A stretch of 32,472 bases of DNA from Syntrophomonadaceae bacterium (GCA_012729505.1 JAAYDA010000065.1:1-32472), one strand, 5' to 3'. Shown: positions 1 through 8,263, numbered from the stretch's first letter. Notes: generated from the sequence alone by a model not told the origin. Program-made: numbers and translations.

Positions 1-196
1 CACTGCTCTGGATAAGTCCGGACGGCGGCCGGTTAATAAAAGTAACGGTGTTTTCATCGAAGAAGTCGGTCAGCCTGAATACCTCTATCCGTGCAGTTCC
101 GGGGTTATCATTTCGATACATGTATAGTGTTACAGCCGCCGCATAATGTCCGGCAATAGACGGTGTGTGTTGTCCGGAAATTGACGGATATACTGA
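1..196 (-). pseudogene. Partial DNRLRE-like domain protein fragment, off left edge
   Basis: The minus strand is open from a TAG at 197-199 to the window edge, about 65 codons. The translation includes ARIEVFRLTDFFDENTVTF followed by INRP. This resembles DNRLRE-type surface-protein domains, which have a short beta pattern, a Trp or Phe-Asp-Glu-x-Thr-Val-Thr core and then Asn-x-Pro. These domains occur in secreted or cell-wall proteins. No normal start codon or ribosome site precedes the open frame; the only in-frame ATG lies inside the domain. The upstream side is replaced by an IS110-type remnant, so the gene was probably cut by that insertion, or its 5' end lost. The rest lies outside the window. 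The family call is by pattern only. Confidence 0.4.
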
Positions 197-228
197 CTAA
201 AAGATTTCCCCTTTTGGGGAAGGGAGAA

Positions 229-441
229 TTAATTCAACTCTCCCTCGATTACAAAAATATCAACCCATTTACTAAAGCTTTGAAAACCTTCCATGCTGTT
301 TAGAAATTTGAATACTTTGCCAAGTTCAACCCCACGCCAATCAAATGCTTTAGCATAATGTGTTTCACTTGCAATGTCCACCCCGATTACTATACTTTGC
401 TCTGATACTTGATTTAACTTTTCGTTTTGGGTACAATTCAT
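229..441 (-). pseudogene. Truncated IS110-family transposase (N-terminal remnant)
   Basis: The 70-residue product has the start of an IS110-type DEDD transposase: IGVDIASETHYAKAF, then DWRGVELGK and an F-x-N-x-x-G-F motif. The first catalytic Asp of the RuvC-like fold is present (G-V-D-I-A). Full members are about 300-450 residues, so everything after roughly residue 60 is missing and the frame ends in an unrelated tail. I chose the ATG at 441 because AGAGGA lies seven bases upstream; a TTG at 459 is also in frame. No Tnp C-terminal domain is seen in the window, so this is an inactive remnant, probably what interrupted the DNRLRE-like gene to its left. Confidence 0.7.
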
Positions 442-614
442 TCGAATACTTCCTCTCAATGATTTTTTTTAATTAGGGCGCTTGACCCTGTGTGTCATTG
501 TAGGGGAGTATTCTTTTTTTGCCAAAGTCCATTTTTGTTTGTTTACAGGAATGCTTTTATGTAATTCTTATTCATTAGAAATTACATTATTTTAAACATG
601 GAATTGCTGACGGC
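442..614. other. AT-rich non-coding stretch, possible IS110 left-end relic
   Basis: No gene is visible. The part next to the transposase remnant (about 460-530) probably is the non-coding 5' end of the IS110 element. A weak AT-rich inverted repeat (TGTAATT/AATTACA, about 560-590) lies downstream of the DUF169 stop codon on the minus strand; it lacks a U-tract and is not a convincing terminator. Confidence 0.3.
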
Positions 615-1367
615 CTATTTGTAGAAAGCGGCCAGCGCGGGTGAGGGATCCGTGGCTCCGCCAATATTAACAAGCGGGTATTTGAAGCCGACTTTGCGGA
701 GAATCTTAAAGCCCTTGAGTACCCGTTCAACTTCTCCCGGCGGTAAAGCGATGACAATCTCATCTTCGGCTACCTGCCCCATAGTACGTTCTCCAGCACA
801 AGGAATTCCTAGAGCAGGTTTGTTGGTAACATAGCATTGAGCCAAGGAGTCACTGCATGCCCCTTCTCCGATAAAGTGGAAGTTAAACTTTTCGTATTTT
901 ACCTTTTGCATTGCGCACATTGCCATCATAATTTGGGTCGGAGTGCCGTAAACTAGAACAACTTCCGGCTCAAATTTTTCCTTCACCAGAGGTGCTAGCA
1001 CGATAGCCTCACCGGGTGGGATCCTGTAATAGTCTTGCTGCTGCCTGACAGCTTCTTCTGGCGATGGCATCCATGTTAAGGCAAGAGAGGCCGCTTCTTC
1101 CTTCATGCTCTGTTCATCAGTTGCAAGTAGTCCGTGAATCCGCTTGCAACGATCCAGCATACCATCCTCCCTGGTTACCCCAATGGTCAGGCCCTGAGCT
1201 CTAACCAGATAAGGTATCTGACAAAATGCGCAGGTAGCTTTCCATCGCATCATCCTAGGAATCTGATCTAGTTCCTCCGCCTTTTGCAGCACCCTAAATC
1301 CAATCGGCTCGGTCCGTAAACACAGCTCTGTCTTTAATTCCTGACTCATCTCTTTCCAAATACCCAT
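615..1367 (-). CDS. DUF169 family protein
   Basis: The 250-residue protein matches the DUF169 family (COG2043-type), which is common in anaerobic bacteria and archaea and has no established function. Recognisable features are the RTEPIGFRVL-like N-terminus, a central CAFCQ segment and a C-terminal block GIPCAGERTMGQ followed by EIVIALPPGEVERVL, the part most typical of the family. Several cysteines (ATCAFC, GACSDS, IPCAGE) could bind metal or a cofactor, but this is inference. Length is normal and the gene looks intact. The ATG at 1367 has GGGAGGA eight bases upstream. A palindrome 24 bases upstream may be an operator. It is on the same strand as tex but separated by about 235 bases that hold an unrecognised ORF fragment. 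Confidence 0.75.
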   Translation of the reverse strand: MGIWKEMSQELKTELCLRTEPIGFRVLQKAEELDQIPRMMRWKATCAFCQIPYLVRAQGLTIGVTREDGMLDRCKRIHGLLATDEQSMKEEAASLALTWMPSPEEAVRQQQDYYRIPPGEAIVLAPLVKEKFEPEVVLVYGTPTQIMMAMCAMQKVKYEKFNFHFIGEGACSDSLAQCYVTNKPALGIPCAGERTMGQVAEDEIVIALPPGEVERVLKGFKILRKVGFKYPLVNIGGATDPSPALAAFYK

Positions 1368-1390
1368 TGTTAATTCCTCCCTTAATTATT

Positions 1391-1405
1391 GTAATCTCGG
1401 ATTAC
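1391..1405. promoter_or_regulatory. Palindrome GTAATC-N3-GATTAC upstream of DUF169 gene
   Basis: A perfect 6+6 inverted repeat with a 3-base centre lies just upstream of the Shine-Dalgarno site of the DUF169 gene. Its size and place fit an operator for a dimeric regulator, or a short RNA hairpin. No regulator gene is adjacent, so the role is inferred. Confidence 0.3.
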
Positions 1406-1426
1406 TATTACAGGACAAATGAGGCG

Positions 1427-1600
1427 TTATGCCACCTTGTTCTTGATCACCATGGCAATGTTATCCAACAGCGCTTCGACTGAAGCTCCTCCAATAGCCA
1501 GAACCTTGGCATACCGAGACTGCAGCTTTAGTTCGACGATTGCAGAGCCTGCATTTTGTATCGCAGGATAATACGCTGATGTTCCCTCATTCAGAAATCT
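1427..1600 (-). pseudogene. Start-less ORF fragment between tex and DUF169, not recognised
   Basis: Between the tex stop and the DUF169 start the minus strand carries about 55 open codons ending at TAA 1427-1429. The translation contains AIVELKLQSRYAKVLAIGG and then ASVEALLDNIAMVIKNK, which has the amphipathic composition of a real folded domain rather than noise. There is no ATG, GTG or TTG with a ribosome site near its beginning; the only in-frame ATG is seven codons from the end. It could be the tail of a gene whose front was lost, in line with the IS remnant nearby. I do not recognise the family. Confidence 0.3.
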
Positions 1601-1601
1601 G

Positions 1602-3761
1602 CTAGACCGAGGTCCCGGCTTTTTTCATACTCAGAGACACCCGGTTTTTTTCCTTGTCTACAAGAATCACCTGAACATTGATAATATCTCCCACCGACAC
1701 CAGCTCCATCGGATGTTTGATCCTTCTCTCGGACATCTCGGATATATGAACGAGCCCATCGACTTTGACCCCGATATCTACAAAAACTCCGAAGTCCACT
1801 ACGTTGCGAACCACCCCCTGAAATTCCATGCCCATCAATAAGGAATCCATACTGAGCACATCCTGTCTGAAGACCGGCGGCGGAACATCCTCGCGCGGGT
1901 CACGACCCGGACGAGTCAATGCCTCTATGATATCTCTAAGAGTAGGTAGTCCTACTCCCAATTCCCGTGCCACCAAGTTGATATCAAGTCCCTCCAGTTT
2001 CCGCAGTAGCGAATCACTTCCCACTTGACTCATTTCCTCTCCGATGTAGCTCAAGAGCCTCTCGGTCAGATCATAAGATTCGGGATGAATAGGAGTGGCA
2101 TCCAACGGGTTCTTGCCTCTGGGAATGCGCAGGAATCCAGCCGCTTGTTCAAATGCTTTGGGTCCCAGCCGCGGAACCTTCAGAAGCTGCCTGCGATCCT
2201 GGAAAGGCCCGGCCTCTTCCCGCCGCTTGACTATGTTGGCCGCGACCGTACCGCTCAAACCCGCCACATAGGAGAGGAGCGACGGCGAGGCCGTGTTCAG
2301 ATCAACGCCGACATGATTGACCGCCGACTCCACCACCCCGCACAAGCTTTCATCCAGCCGTTTGGATGGAATATCATGCTGATACTGCCCCACCCCGCAG
2401 CTGCGAGGCTCGATCTTGACCAGCTCCGCCAGTGGGTCGATGACCCGGCGGGCAATCGAGATGGCACTTCGCTCACTTACGTCGAGTTCCGGGAACTCCT
2501 GAGCCGCCAGGGGAGAAGCGGAATAGACACTGGCGCCGGCTTCGCTGACAATGGTATAAACCAGCAGGGGATCATCCGAATTTCGAATAAAATCGGCCAC
2601 CACCTGTTCGGTTTCCCGGGATCCCGTCCCATTTCCGATGGCAATCGCATTGATCCGGTGTTCTTTCAGCAGCCGTTTCAGGGTTTTCATCGTCCCCTGA
2701 ACATCTCGGCGGGGCGGGGTCGGATAAAAAACTCCTATGTCCAGAACCTGCCCGGTAGAATCAACGACCGCCCATTTGCACCCGGTACGGTAGCCCGGGT
2801 CAATCCCGAGAATGATCTTGCCCCATACCGGAGGCTGCAGGAGCAGCCGGCGCAGGTTTTGGGAAAAGACCTGCAGCGCTTGTTCCTGAGCCTTATCCGT
2901 AAGCTCGCTGCGGATGTCACGTTCCACCGCCGGAAAAAGGAGGCGGCGGTACGCATCGCGGATGGCCTCGGAAACCTGGTCGGAGCTGGTCCCATCCTGT
3001 ACAAGCCGTTGAGTTAACCAGTCAATCACCAGATCGCTTTCCATTTCAACGCCAGCTTTTAAAAACTCCTCTTTCTCTCCCCGATTGATGGCCAATATGC
3101 GGTGAGGAGGTATCCTGTTCACCGGTTCCTGAAAGTCGTAATACAGGGAATAGACTGATTCCTGTTCAGTGTCTCGGCCGCGGCTGCGGATTAGGCCCCT
3201 CCTTCGCATCATTTCTCGCACCTTCTGCCGCACCTCAGGGTCATCGGCCACCTGTTCGGCAATGATGTCTCGAGCCCCCTGCAAGGCATCTTCCACCGTC
3301 GGAACATCATCCCCCAAATATTTTTCAGTTTCAGCGAACAAAAATTCCTCCCCGGGAAAAGACCAGAGAAAATCAGCCAATCCCTGCAGTCCTCTTTCCC
3401 GGGCCACCGATGCCCGGGTCTTGCGTTTGAGCCGATAGGGACGGTACAAATCCTCCAGATCGGTCAGCCGCCGGACAGCCAGGATTTTCGCCTTTAATTC
3501 ATCGGTTAGCTTGCCCTGTTCGTCAATCAGGCGCAGCACATCCGCCTTTTTCTCTTCCAAGTTGCGGTAATAACGCAGGCGCTCTTCAATCTTACGAATC
3601 TCCACCTCGTCCAGTTCGCCGGTGACCTCCTTGCGGTACCTGGCAATGAAGGGGATGGTCTTGTCATCATCAAGGAGGGAAACCGTATTCTGAACCTTAC
3701 CCAGAGGAATTCCGGTCTCATCAGCAATTCGCTTAAAAATTTCCGCTTCTACAGTCGACAT
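1602..3761 (-). CDS. tex: Tex, S1 RNA-binding transcription accessory protein
   Basis: The 719 residues match Tex in length and order. An N-terminal helical region holds the hallmark TIPFIARYRKEVTGELDE. A YqgF/RuvC-like domain begins near residue 315 (ILGIDPGYRTGCKWAVVD). Helix-hairpin-helix motifs lie about 490-560 (DLNTASPSLLSYVAGLS and KVPRLGPKAFEQAAGF). An S1 domain occupies about 640-715 (VVRNVVDFGVFVDIGVKVDG, then LVHISEMS). Tex is a cytoplasmic nucleic-acid-binding factor linked to transcription and RNA metabolism. The ATG at 3761 is the only plausible start (in-frame TGA just upstream), but the AAAGGAG touches it with no spacing. A 22-codon ORF with a perfect ribosome site ends six bases before this ATG, which suggests translational coupling. 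Confidence 0.95.
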   Translation of the reverse strand: MSTVEAEIFKRIADETGIPLGKVQNTVSLLDDDKTIPFIARYRKEVTGELDEVEIRKIEERLRYYRNLEEKKADVLRLIDEQGKLTDELKAKILAVRRLTDLEDLYRPYRLKRKTRASVARERGLQGLADFLWSFPGEEFLFAETEKYLGDDVPTVEDALQGARDIIAEQVADDPEVRQKVREMMRRRGLIRSRGRDTEQESVYSLYYDFQEPVNRIPPHRILAINRGEKEEFLKAGVEMESDLVIDWLTQRLVQDGTSSDQVSEAIRDAYRRLLFPAVERDIRSELTDKAQEQALQVFSQNLRRLLLQPPVWGKIILGIDPGYRTGCKWAVVDSTGQVLDIGVFYPTPPRRDVQGTMKTLKRLLKEHRINAIAIGNGTGSRETEQVVADFIRNSDDPLLVYTIVSEAGASVYSASPLAAQEFPELDVSERSAISIARRVIDPLAELVKIEPRSCGVGQYQHDIPSKRLDESLCGVVESAVNHVGVDLNTASPSLLSYVAGLSGTVAANIVKRREEAGPFQDRRQLLKVPRLGPKAFEQAAGFLRIPRGKNPLDATPIHPESYDLTERLLSYIGEEMSQVGSDSLLRKLEGLDINLVARELGVGLPTLRDIIEALTRPGRDPREDVPPPVFRQDVLSMDSLLMGMEFQGVVRNVVDFGVFVDIGVKVDGLVHISEMSERRIKHPMELVSVGDIINVQVILVDKEKNRVSLSMKKAGTSV

Positions 3762-3767
3762 CTCCTT

Positions 3768-3836
3768 TCATATTGACAGCCTAATACTTAGTTTAGATTC
3801 TAACTCATTATTGAAAGAAAAAGGGATTTTGAGCAT
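3768..3836 (-). CDS. 22-codon upstream ORF (leader peptide) before tex
   Basis: The minus strand has GAAGGAGG eight bases before an ATG at 3836, followed by 22 codons (MLKIPFSFNNELESKLSIRL, then SI) and TGA at 3770-3768. The stop lies six bases before the tex ATG and overlaps the AAAGGAG of tex. The ribosome site is much better than that of tex itself. It may be a short leader that delivers ribosomes to tex, or a small functional peptide. No run of a single regulatory amino acid is present, so a classical attenuation peptide is not indicated. Confidence 0.45.
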   Translation of the reverse strand: MLKIPFSFNNELESKLSIRLSI

Positions 3837-4151
3837 TAGAAAAACCTCCTTCACATCAGGAACGCCTTATTTACCTCGTTGACGTATTATTTTTTAGGTG
3901 ATATCATACAATTTAATAAAGGGGTTGCCGCTTTTGGAATGTCGGTAGGTCCTTAATCTTCGTTGCGAACTGAGATAATACGACTGCACTTAGGGTGGGC
4001 ATGGTTGCAATCATTAGGACAAACCATGCTGTGAATTTCGATTGTTCCTTTATGAATGTTTCGGGGCAATCCTTCCTTACTGTTTTCAAATAAGGCCCCG
4101 CAATTGCGGAGCCTCTACCATAGTTATCATTCGGAGCGAAATCTTAGCTAG
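3837..4151. other. Intergenic region between tex and STAS-like gene
   Basis: No full-size gene is visible. On the minus strand, 4027-3953 encodes a 24-residue Cys-rich peptide (MVCPNDCNHAHPKCSRII...), extendable to 38 residues from a TTG at 4069 with AAGGAAGGA right before it. It could be a tiny zinc-binding peptide or chance. The tex promoter should lie here; no convincing -35/-10 pair was found. Confidence 0.3.
4094..4113 (-). terminator. Possible rho-independent terminator of the c-di-GMP unit
   Basis: On the minus strand a GC-rich hairpin (GGCTCCGC, AATT loop, GCGGGGCC, one mismatch) lies about 40 bases after the STAS-like stop and is followed by TTATTT. The U-tract is short, so the call is tentative. 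Confidence 0.45.
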
Positions 4152-4562
4152 TTATCCCGTTGTTAAATACTCCAGAGCATCGCTCTCGGAATCGAATACA
4201 TTGAATGAACGGTCGCTAGAAGATGTGGTTGTCGTATATGCGACCTTCATAAGTGCGCTGTCTATTCCCACAACAGCGCCTTTCTTTACGTATGGTCGAT
4301 TAAACGCCATATATTCTTTGACAGCGGAAAGCATTGAGGAGTTGAAACGCATTCCGGACAGAAGCGTTAAAGTGACTGCACCGTTTTGTCCTTTTGCAGT
4401 AACTTTCTTTTTTGCTTCCTCAATGATCGGTAGGATGCCTTCTAAATTAGTACACCCCGTGAAATCAATTCTTACAATATCAATTCCCTTATGATTAATA
4501 TTTTCGACTCGTATGATAATCGTATAATGCCCCCCGTTGTCAAGACACAAACGGCTTTGCAC
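4152..4562 (-). CDS. Small SpoIIAA/STAS-like domain protein
   Basis: The 136-residue protein has the alternating strand/helix pattern of SpoIIAA- or STAS-like domains: IDIVRIDFTGCTNLEGILPI, a basic helix, VTLTLLSGMRFNSSMLSAVK and YVKKGAVVGIDSALMKVAY. It ends with FNVFDSESDALEYL, a typical final strand-helix. Such domains act as cytoplasmic protein-interaction modules. The start is the GTG at 4562 with AAGGAG ten bases upstream; the first 25 residues are outside the domain and the true start could be slightly downstream. The gene lies 50 bases after the GGDEF-EAL gene on the same strand, so the two are probably one operon and may work together. I see no conserved phosphorylatable serine that I can assign with certainty. 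Confidence 0.55.
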   Translation of the reverse strand: MQSRLCLDNGGHYTIIIRVENINHKGIDIVRIDFTGCTNLEGILPIIEEAKKKVTAKGQNGAVTLTLLSGMRFNSSMLSAVKEYMAFNRPYVKKGAVVGIDSALMKVAYTTTTSSSDRSFNVFDSESDALEYLTTG

Positions 4563-4612
4563 ATTTCATGCTCTCCTTTTCAAGATAAATGTAAATTAGA
4601 ATCTCCTATCTT

Positions 4613-7600
4613 TTATTCATTCGGCTTTTCATCAAGGGCCTGACTTCGAAACAAATTTTCTATGTCCTCTGCCGGCATTGGTTTATAGCAGAAATACCCT
4701 TGAACATCATCGCACATTTTTTGGCTCAGAAATTCCAGTTGGGGCGCTGTTTCAACCCCTTCAGCTATCACTTCAAGGTCAAGGCTTTGAGCTAAGTTGA
4801 TGATTACCTTTGTTATGGCCTGGTCTTTTTCAGAGCCTTCAATGCCTTGTATAAACTGCATGTCAATCTTTATCCGATCAATTGGCAAGGTTTTCAGACG
4901 ATTAAGAGTAGAATATTCTGTACCAAAATCATCAATTGAAATAAAAACGCCAACTTCCTTGAATTGATTTAAAGCCTCAATTATGTGTGACGATTCTTTC
5001 GCGGCAACGCTTTCGGTGATTTCCAGTTCAAGATATTTAGGCTCAAGTTTTGATTTGTCCAAAATCGATTTTACATTCTCAACAAATCCAGGATTGTTAA
5101 ATTGGACTGCTGAAAGATTAACAGCAACTCGTACCGCAGGGAAGCCCTTGTCTTGCCATATTTTATTTTGATGAATTGCTGTTTGAAGCACCCACTCTCC
5201 GATGCTGTTTATTGTGCCATTCATTTCCGCGAGGGGAATGAAAACACTTGGTGGAATCATACCTAATTCCGGATGCTTCCATCGGAGAAGAGCCTCCAAT
5301 CCAACAATTTTACCAGTTCTCAGCTTTACCTGGGGTTGATAATACAGAATCAGTTCGTTTCTTTCTTGGACACGGTAAAGCTGGTTAGATAATTTGATGT
5401 TCCTTTTCACATCTTCTTTCATATCGTTTGTACACATAACATACTGGGTTTTTCCCCTGCCCTTCGCTATGTACATGGCAATATCGGCATTCTTGATTAA
5501 GGTTTCTGTATCTTTACCGTCAAAGGGGTAGATTGCTACCCCGGCGCTCGCAGTTACATAAAACTCTTGTTCATTAACATAGAAGGGATTTTTAAACAGC
5601 TCCATAATGATATCTGCAATTTTGATGATATCATTTTCGTCATTTAGGTTGTTAGCTAAAATCAGAAACTCGTCCCCGCCAAAACGAGCGACTGTATCTG
5701 TTTTACGCAAGCGGGATGTAAGTCCTTGCGAAATTTCTTTCAGAAGAGCATCTCCGCCGTTATGACCCATGGTGTCATTTACCATTTTGAAGCCATCCAG
5801 ATCTAAAAACATTACGCCTATAAACCGCTCAGTTCTTTTTGCCAGATGAATCGCTTGAGATAAGCGGTCGGAAAACAAAGTGCGATTTGGGAGCCCAGTT
5901 AAGTGATCGTAATAAGCCATATATTCAATTGTTTTTTCAGACTCTATTCTTAATAAGCCGTCAGCTATCAAGTGGGACAGTACCCTGAGCAGTTCAACAT
6001 GATGGGATGACCGTGTTTTTTTTGAAGCAACAGCGTCCAATCCGATGAATCCAAGCATGATACCATCTTGCTCAATGGGGACAACCATAACTGACTTAAC
6101 ACCTTGCTTCGAAAGAGTGTCTTTTTCGTTTGAGGCCGCGTCAGGAAGATCGTCAATATCCTCCACATGAATTAATTTGTTGGTGGATAGTTCACTCATC
6201 CACCAAGGAAATACATCCAAAGGCACATTTTGTATCAGCCCGGCTTCGGAGGAAACTCCCTGACTGCACCATTCATAGGCATAGGTCATGGTATTTTGGT
6301 CATGGTTGATTAAAAAAATATAGGTGCGGTCAACAAGAAAAAATTGTCCTACCCTATCTAACAGGTCAGCAAATTTTTTATCCATGTTCATTTGATTAAT
6401 ATTAATAAAATCTGCGGAAACCTTCGACACGAGCTTTTGGAAGTTTGTCTGGAGGATATTTTCTTTTATTCTGCTAATGTACGATTTGTTTACAAAAGAA
6501 CCAACCATTAAAGCAATAAGAAATATACCGATTCTTAAAATATAATCAAATTCATCTATGTATACAGCCCCTTTTGGCGCACGAATCCAAACAAGAACTT
6601 GAGTAGCAACTGATACCGTTGTGATTAAAACTAGTTGCTTGCGAGTATTGAAAACCAGAGAGGCCATCATCAGAATTAAAGGAAATGCCCAGACAGTTAT
6701 GCTGGCGTAATCCGCAAACTGCATGGTGATAATGGGAATGCTGCATAACATTGTAATAAGGACAATAGACTGCTTGATTTTTATGTTATTTAAAAGCTGA
6801 GTAAACAAAACTACCATTCCGGTAAATGATATAATCGCGCCTCCCAACATCATAGACCGCAAGCTTTCCTGGTCATTTATCAGATGAGGAAAATAATAAG
6901 AAAGAATACTTGCTAATCCGCCAATTAAAAACGCAAATCCTATATAATTTTGCATTTTCAATAAAGTTTCTTTTGGTAATAATAAATCACTTTCTTCTTG
7001 AGGGGGTTTCTCCATTAATTTGTAATACTTCATTGCATAGCAAATCGCCCCAACCGGCAAAAGTGTAAACAGGGGAGCCATTTGGGGGAGAGGGCTTTTT
7101 GTCAGGGAGGTCAAAAAGATATCAGTCAAACTGCCGAGTAAAAACGCCGCTACAAGTGATGTTAGAAAAAGATTTGCCTGTTTTCCGATGCTTAAGTCAT
7201 TAGAGTGCCGCCTTTTCCATCGTAAGATGAGAATAAGGCAAGCGAGTATGTAGACAATATAATAAACGTGAAAAAATGTTGTCAATGCATTTTGAGTCGC
7301 GATATTAACCCAGCCGTAACTCGCTTGTATAAAGTTGTATTGACCGATGGAAATTGCCCTGGACACTCCGAAAGCATATACTGAAACAACAGCAGGCAAG
7401 TATATCAGCGCACAATATGCCCGCGGCTTGCGGGAGCAACGATTGGTTGTCAGCACTAAAAAGAAATGCAGCAAAAGGCTATAGATAGTACCCCAACCAA
7501 CCGCCGAGATTCTTCTCCATATAAAACAAATTTCCCATGTTTGCGCAGAGGTTGCGATAGAAAAGCCCAAGGACCAGAAACATAAAGATAAGCATATGGC

Positions 7601-7717
7601 AAAAAAGATTCTGTTTAATTTACCGTTAGAGTTTGTTTGAAATGTATATATTCCAAAAATTAGATACACAATAAATGCAACAAAAAATAGCAATGAAAAA
7701 AATAGTGGGGTTTGCAT
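4613..7717 (-). CDS. Membrane GAF-GGDEF-EAL cyclic-di-GMP enzyme
   Basis: This protein of 1034 residues should make and/or break cyclic di-GMP at the membrane. Two hydrophobic bundles (about 1-235, resembling 7TM histidine-kinase sensor regions, and about 255-415) are followed by a GAF domain (about 440-590), GGDEF and EAL. The GGDEF active site is intact (ARFGGDEF, near 680-684) and is preceded by RKTD, a standard RxxD inhibitory site. The EAL domain keeps EALLRW (near 808), EITES, SIDDFGTEYS, IKIDMQF and AEGVET, so phosphodiesterase activity is also expected. I chose the ATG at 7717 because GAGGAGG lies six bases upstream; an ATG at 7738 is in frame but has no ribosome site. Its downstream partner is a STAS-like gene. 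A 12-bp inverted repeat sits just before the gene. Confidence 0.93.
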   Translation of the reverse strand: MQTPLFFSLLFFVAFIVYLIFGIYTFQTNSNGKLNRIFFAICLSLCFWSLGFSIATSAQTWEICFIWRRISAVGWGTIYSLLLHFFLVLTTNRCSRKPRAYCALIYLPAVVSVYAFGVSRAISIGQYNFIQASYGWVNIATQNALTTFFHVYYIVYILACLILILRWKRRHSNDLSIGKQANLFLTSLVAAFLLGSLTDIFLTSLTKSPLPQMAPLFTLLPVGAICYAMKYYKLMEKPPQEESDLLLPKETLLKMQNYIGFAFLIGGLASILSYYFPHLINDQESLRSMMLGGAIISFTGMVVLFTQLLNNIKIKQSIVLITMLCSIPIITMQFADYASITVWAFPLILMMASLVFNTRKQLVLITTVSVATQVLVWIRAPKGAVYIDEFDYILRIGIFLIALMVGSFVNKSYISRIKENILQTNFQKLVSKVSADFININQMNMDKKFADLLDRVGQFFLVDRTYIFLINHDQNTMTYAYEWCSQGVSSEAGLIQNVPLDVFPWWMSELSTNKLIHVEDIDDLPDAASNEKDTLSKQGVKSVMVVPIEQDGIMLGFIGLDAVASKKTRSSHHVELLRVLSHLIADGLLRIESEKTIEYMAYYDHLTGLPNRTLFSDRLSQAIHLAKRTERFIGVMFLDLDGFKMVNDTMGHNGGDALLKEISQGLTSRLRKTDTVARFGGDEFLILANNLNDENDIIKIADIIMELFKNPFYVNEQEFYVTASAGVAIYPFDGKDTETLIKNADIAMYIAKGRGKTQYVMCTNDMKEDVKRNIKLSNQLYRVQERNELILYYQPQVKLRTGKIVGLEALLRWKHPELGMIPPSVFIPLAEMNGTINSIGEWVLQTAIHQNKIWQDKGFPAVRVAVNLSAVQFNNPGFVENVKSILDKSKLEPKYLELEITESVAAKESSHIIEALNQFKEVGVFISIDDFGTEYSTLNRLKTLPIDRIKIDMQFIQGIEGSEKDQAITKVIINLAQSLDLEVIAEGVETAPQLEFLSQKMCDDVQGYFCYKPMPAEDIENLFRSQALDEKPNE

Positions 7718-7740
7718 AACAAGCCTCCTCGATATCATAT

Positions 7741-7777
7741 AAACATCCTTTTAGTCAGATTAAATAAAAGGATGTTT
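7741..7777. repeat. 12-bp perfect inverted repeat before the GGDEF-EAL gene
   Basis: The arms AAACATCCTTTT (7741-7752) and AAAAGGATGTTT (7766-7777) flank a 13-base centre. The hairpin would form in the mRNA leader about 25 bases before the chosen ATG, next to the ribosome site. It could be an operator or a leader hairpin; it has no U-tract in the direction of the gene. Confidence 0.5.
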
Positions 7778-8196
7778 GTCTTTTAAATAACCAAATTTAT
7801 GCGTTATATAATTTATAAGACGATATCCACATTTTCCATATAATGACTTGGAAGTATCATCTAATATAATTATCGTCTGTTTTCATGTTTTCTTGACACC
7901 TTTTGTTGAAAATGCAGATCATTGCCAATAACAGTAAAGCATTGTTATTATTTGTCTAATATTTACTAAATACAGAGGCATACAGAAACGCCCAGGCAAG
8001 CGGGCGCTGTCCACTTGGGTGTTCAGCGCTGGCGATACATTTGGTAGGGTTTAGGACTGCATAATGAGAGGAACAAATTGACCAATTTTACCGTTTTACC
8101 CTCTGCTGCGGTTTTAGGTCCAGTTTCCCATGTGAAGGTTATGAAAAAGGGCATGTTGAGATCAAAAACTAGTAGAACAGCAGACGGGTTCTACAA
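7778..8196. other. Intergenic region without a recognisable gene
   Basis: The stretch is AT-rich with several short inverted repeats: GCGCTG/CAGCGC near 8006-8031 and GTAGAAC/GTTCTAC near 8172-8194. No open frame looks like protein. The promoter of the GGDEF-EAL gene should be in the left half. The GC-richer part (about 7985-8195) may be decayed sequence, but I cannot assign it. Confidence 0.3.
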
Positions 8197-8235
8197 GAAA
8201 AACAAAAAACGGGAAGAAGATGTTTTCTTCCCCCG
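8197..8235 (-). terminator. Rho-independent terminator of the Gre-like gene
   Basis: On the minus strand a stem of about ten pairs (ACGGGGGAAGAA with TTCTTCCCGT, one bulge, loop 8221-8224 region) is followed at once by TTTTTTGTTTTT. It lies about 30 bases after the stop codon of the Gre-like gene. The hairpin and U-tract are textbook. Confidence 0.85.
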
Positions 8236-8263
8236 TCATAATAGAACAACGTACTGAGAATGG

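Noticed and set aside
194-225. Short TTCCCC/GGGGAA hairpin next to the IS110 remnant
   Set aside because: Six pairs with a weak T-run; too common by chance and no gene end is established there.
2025-3017. 330-codon open frame opposite tex
   Set aside because: It lies fully antisense to the well-supported tex gene and has no ribosome site or recognisable domain.
4042-4494. 150-codon plus-strand frame opposite the STAS-like gene
   Set aside because: Antisense to a gene with clear domain pattern and ribosome site; no family resemblance.
7870-7896. Sigma-D-like promoter (TCAA-N15-GACGATAA, minus strand) for the GGDEF-EAL gene
   Set aside because: Both halves match only in part and the spacing to the gene is long; not strong enough to annotate.
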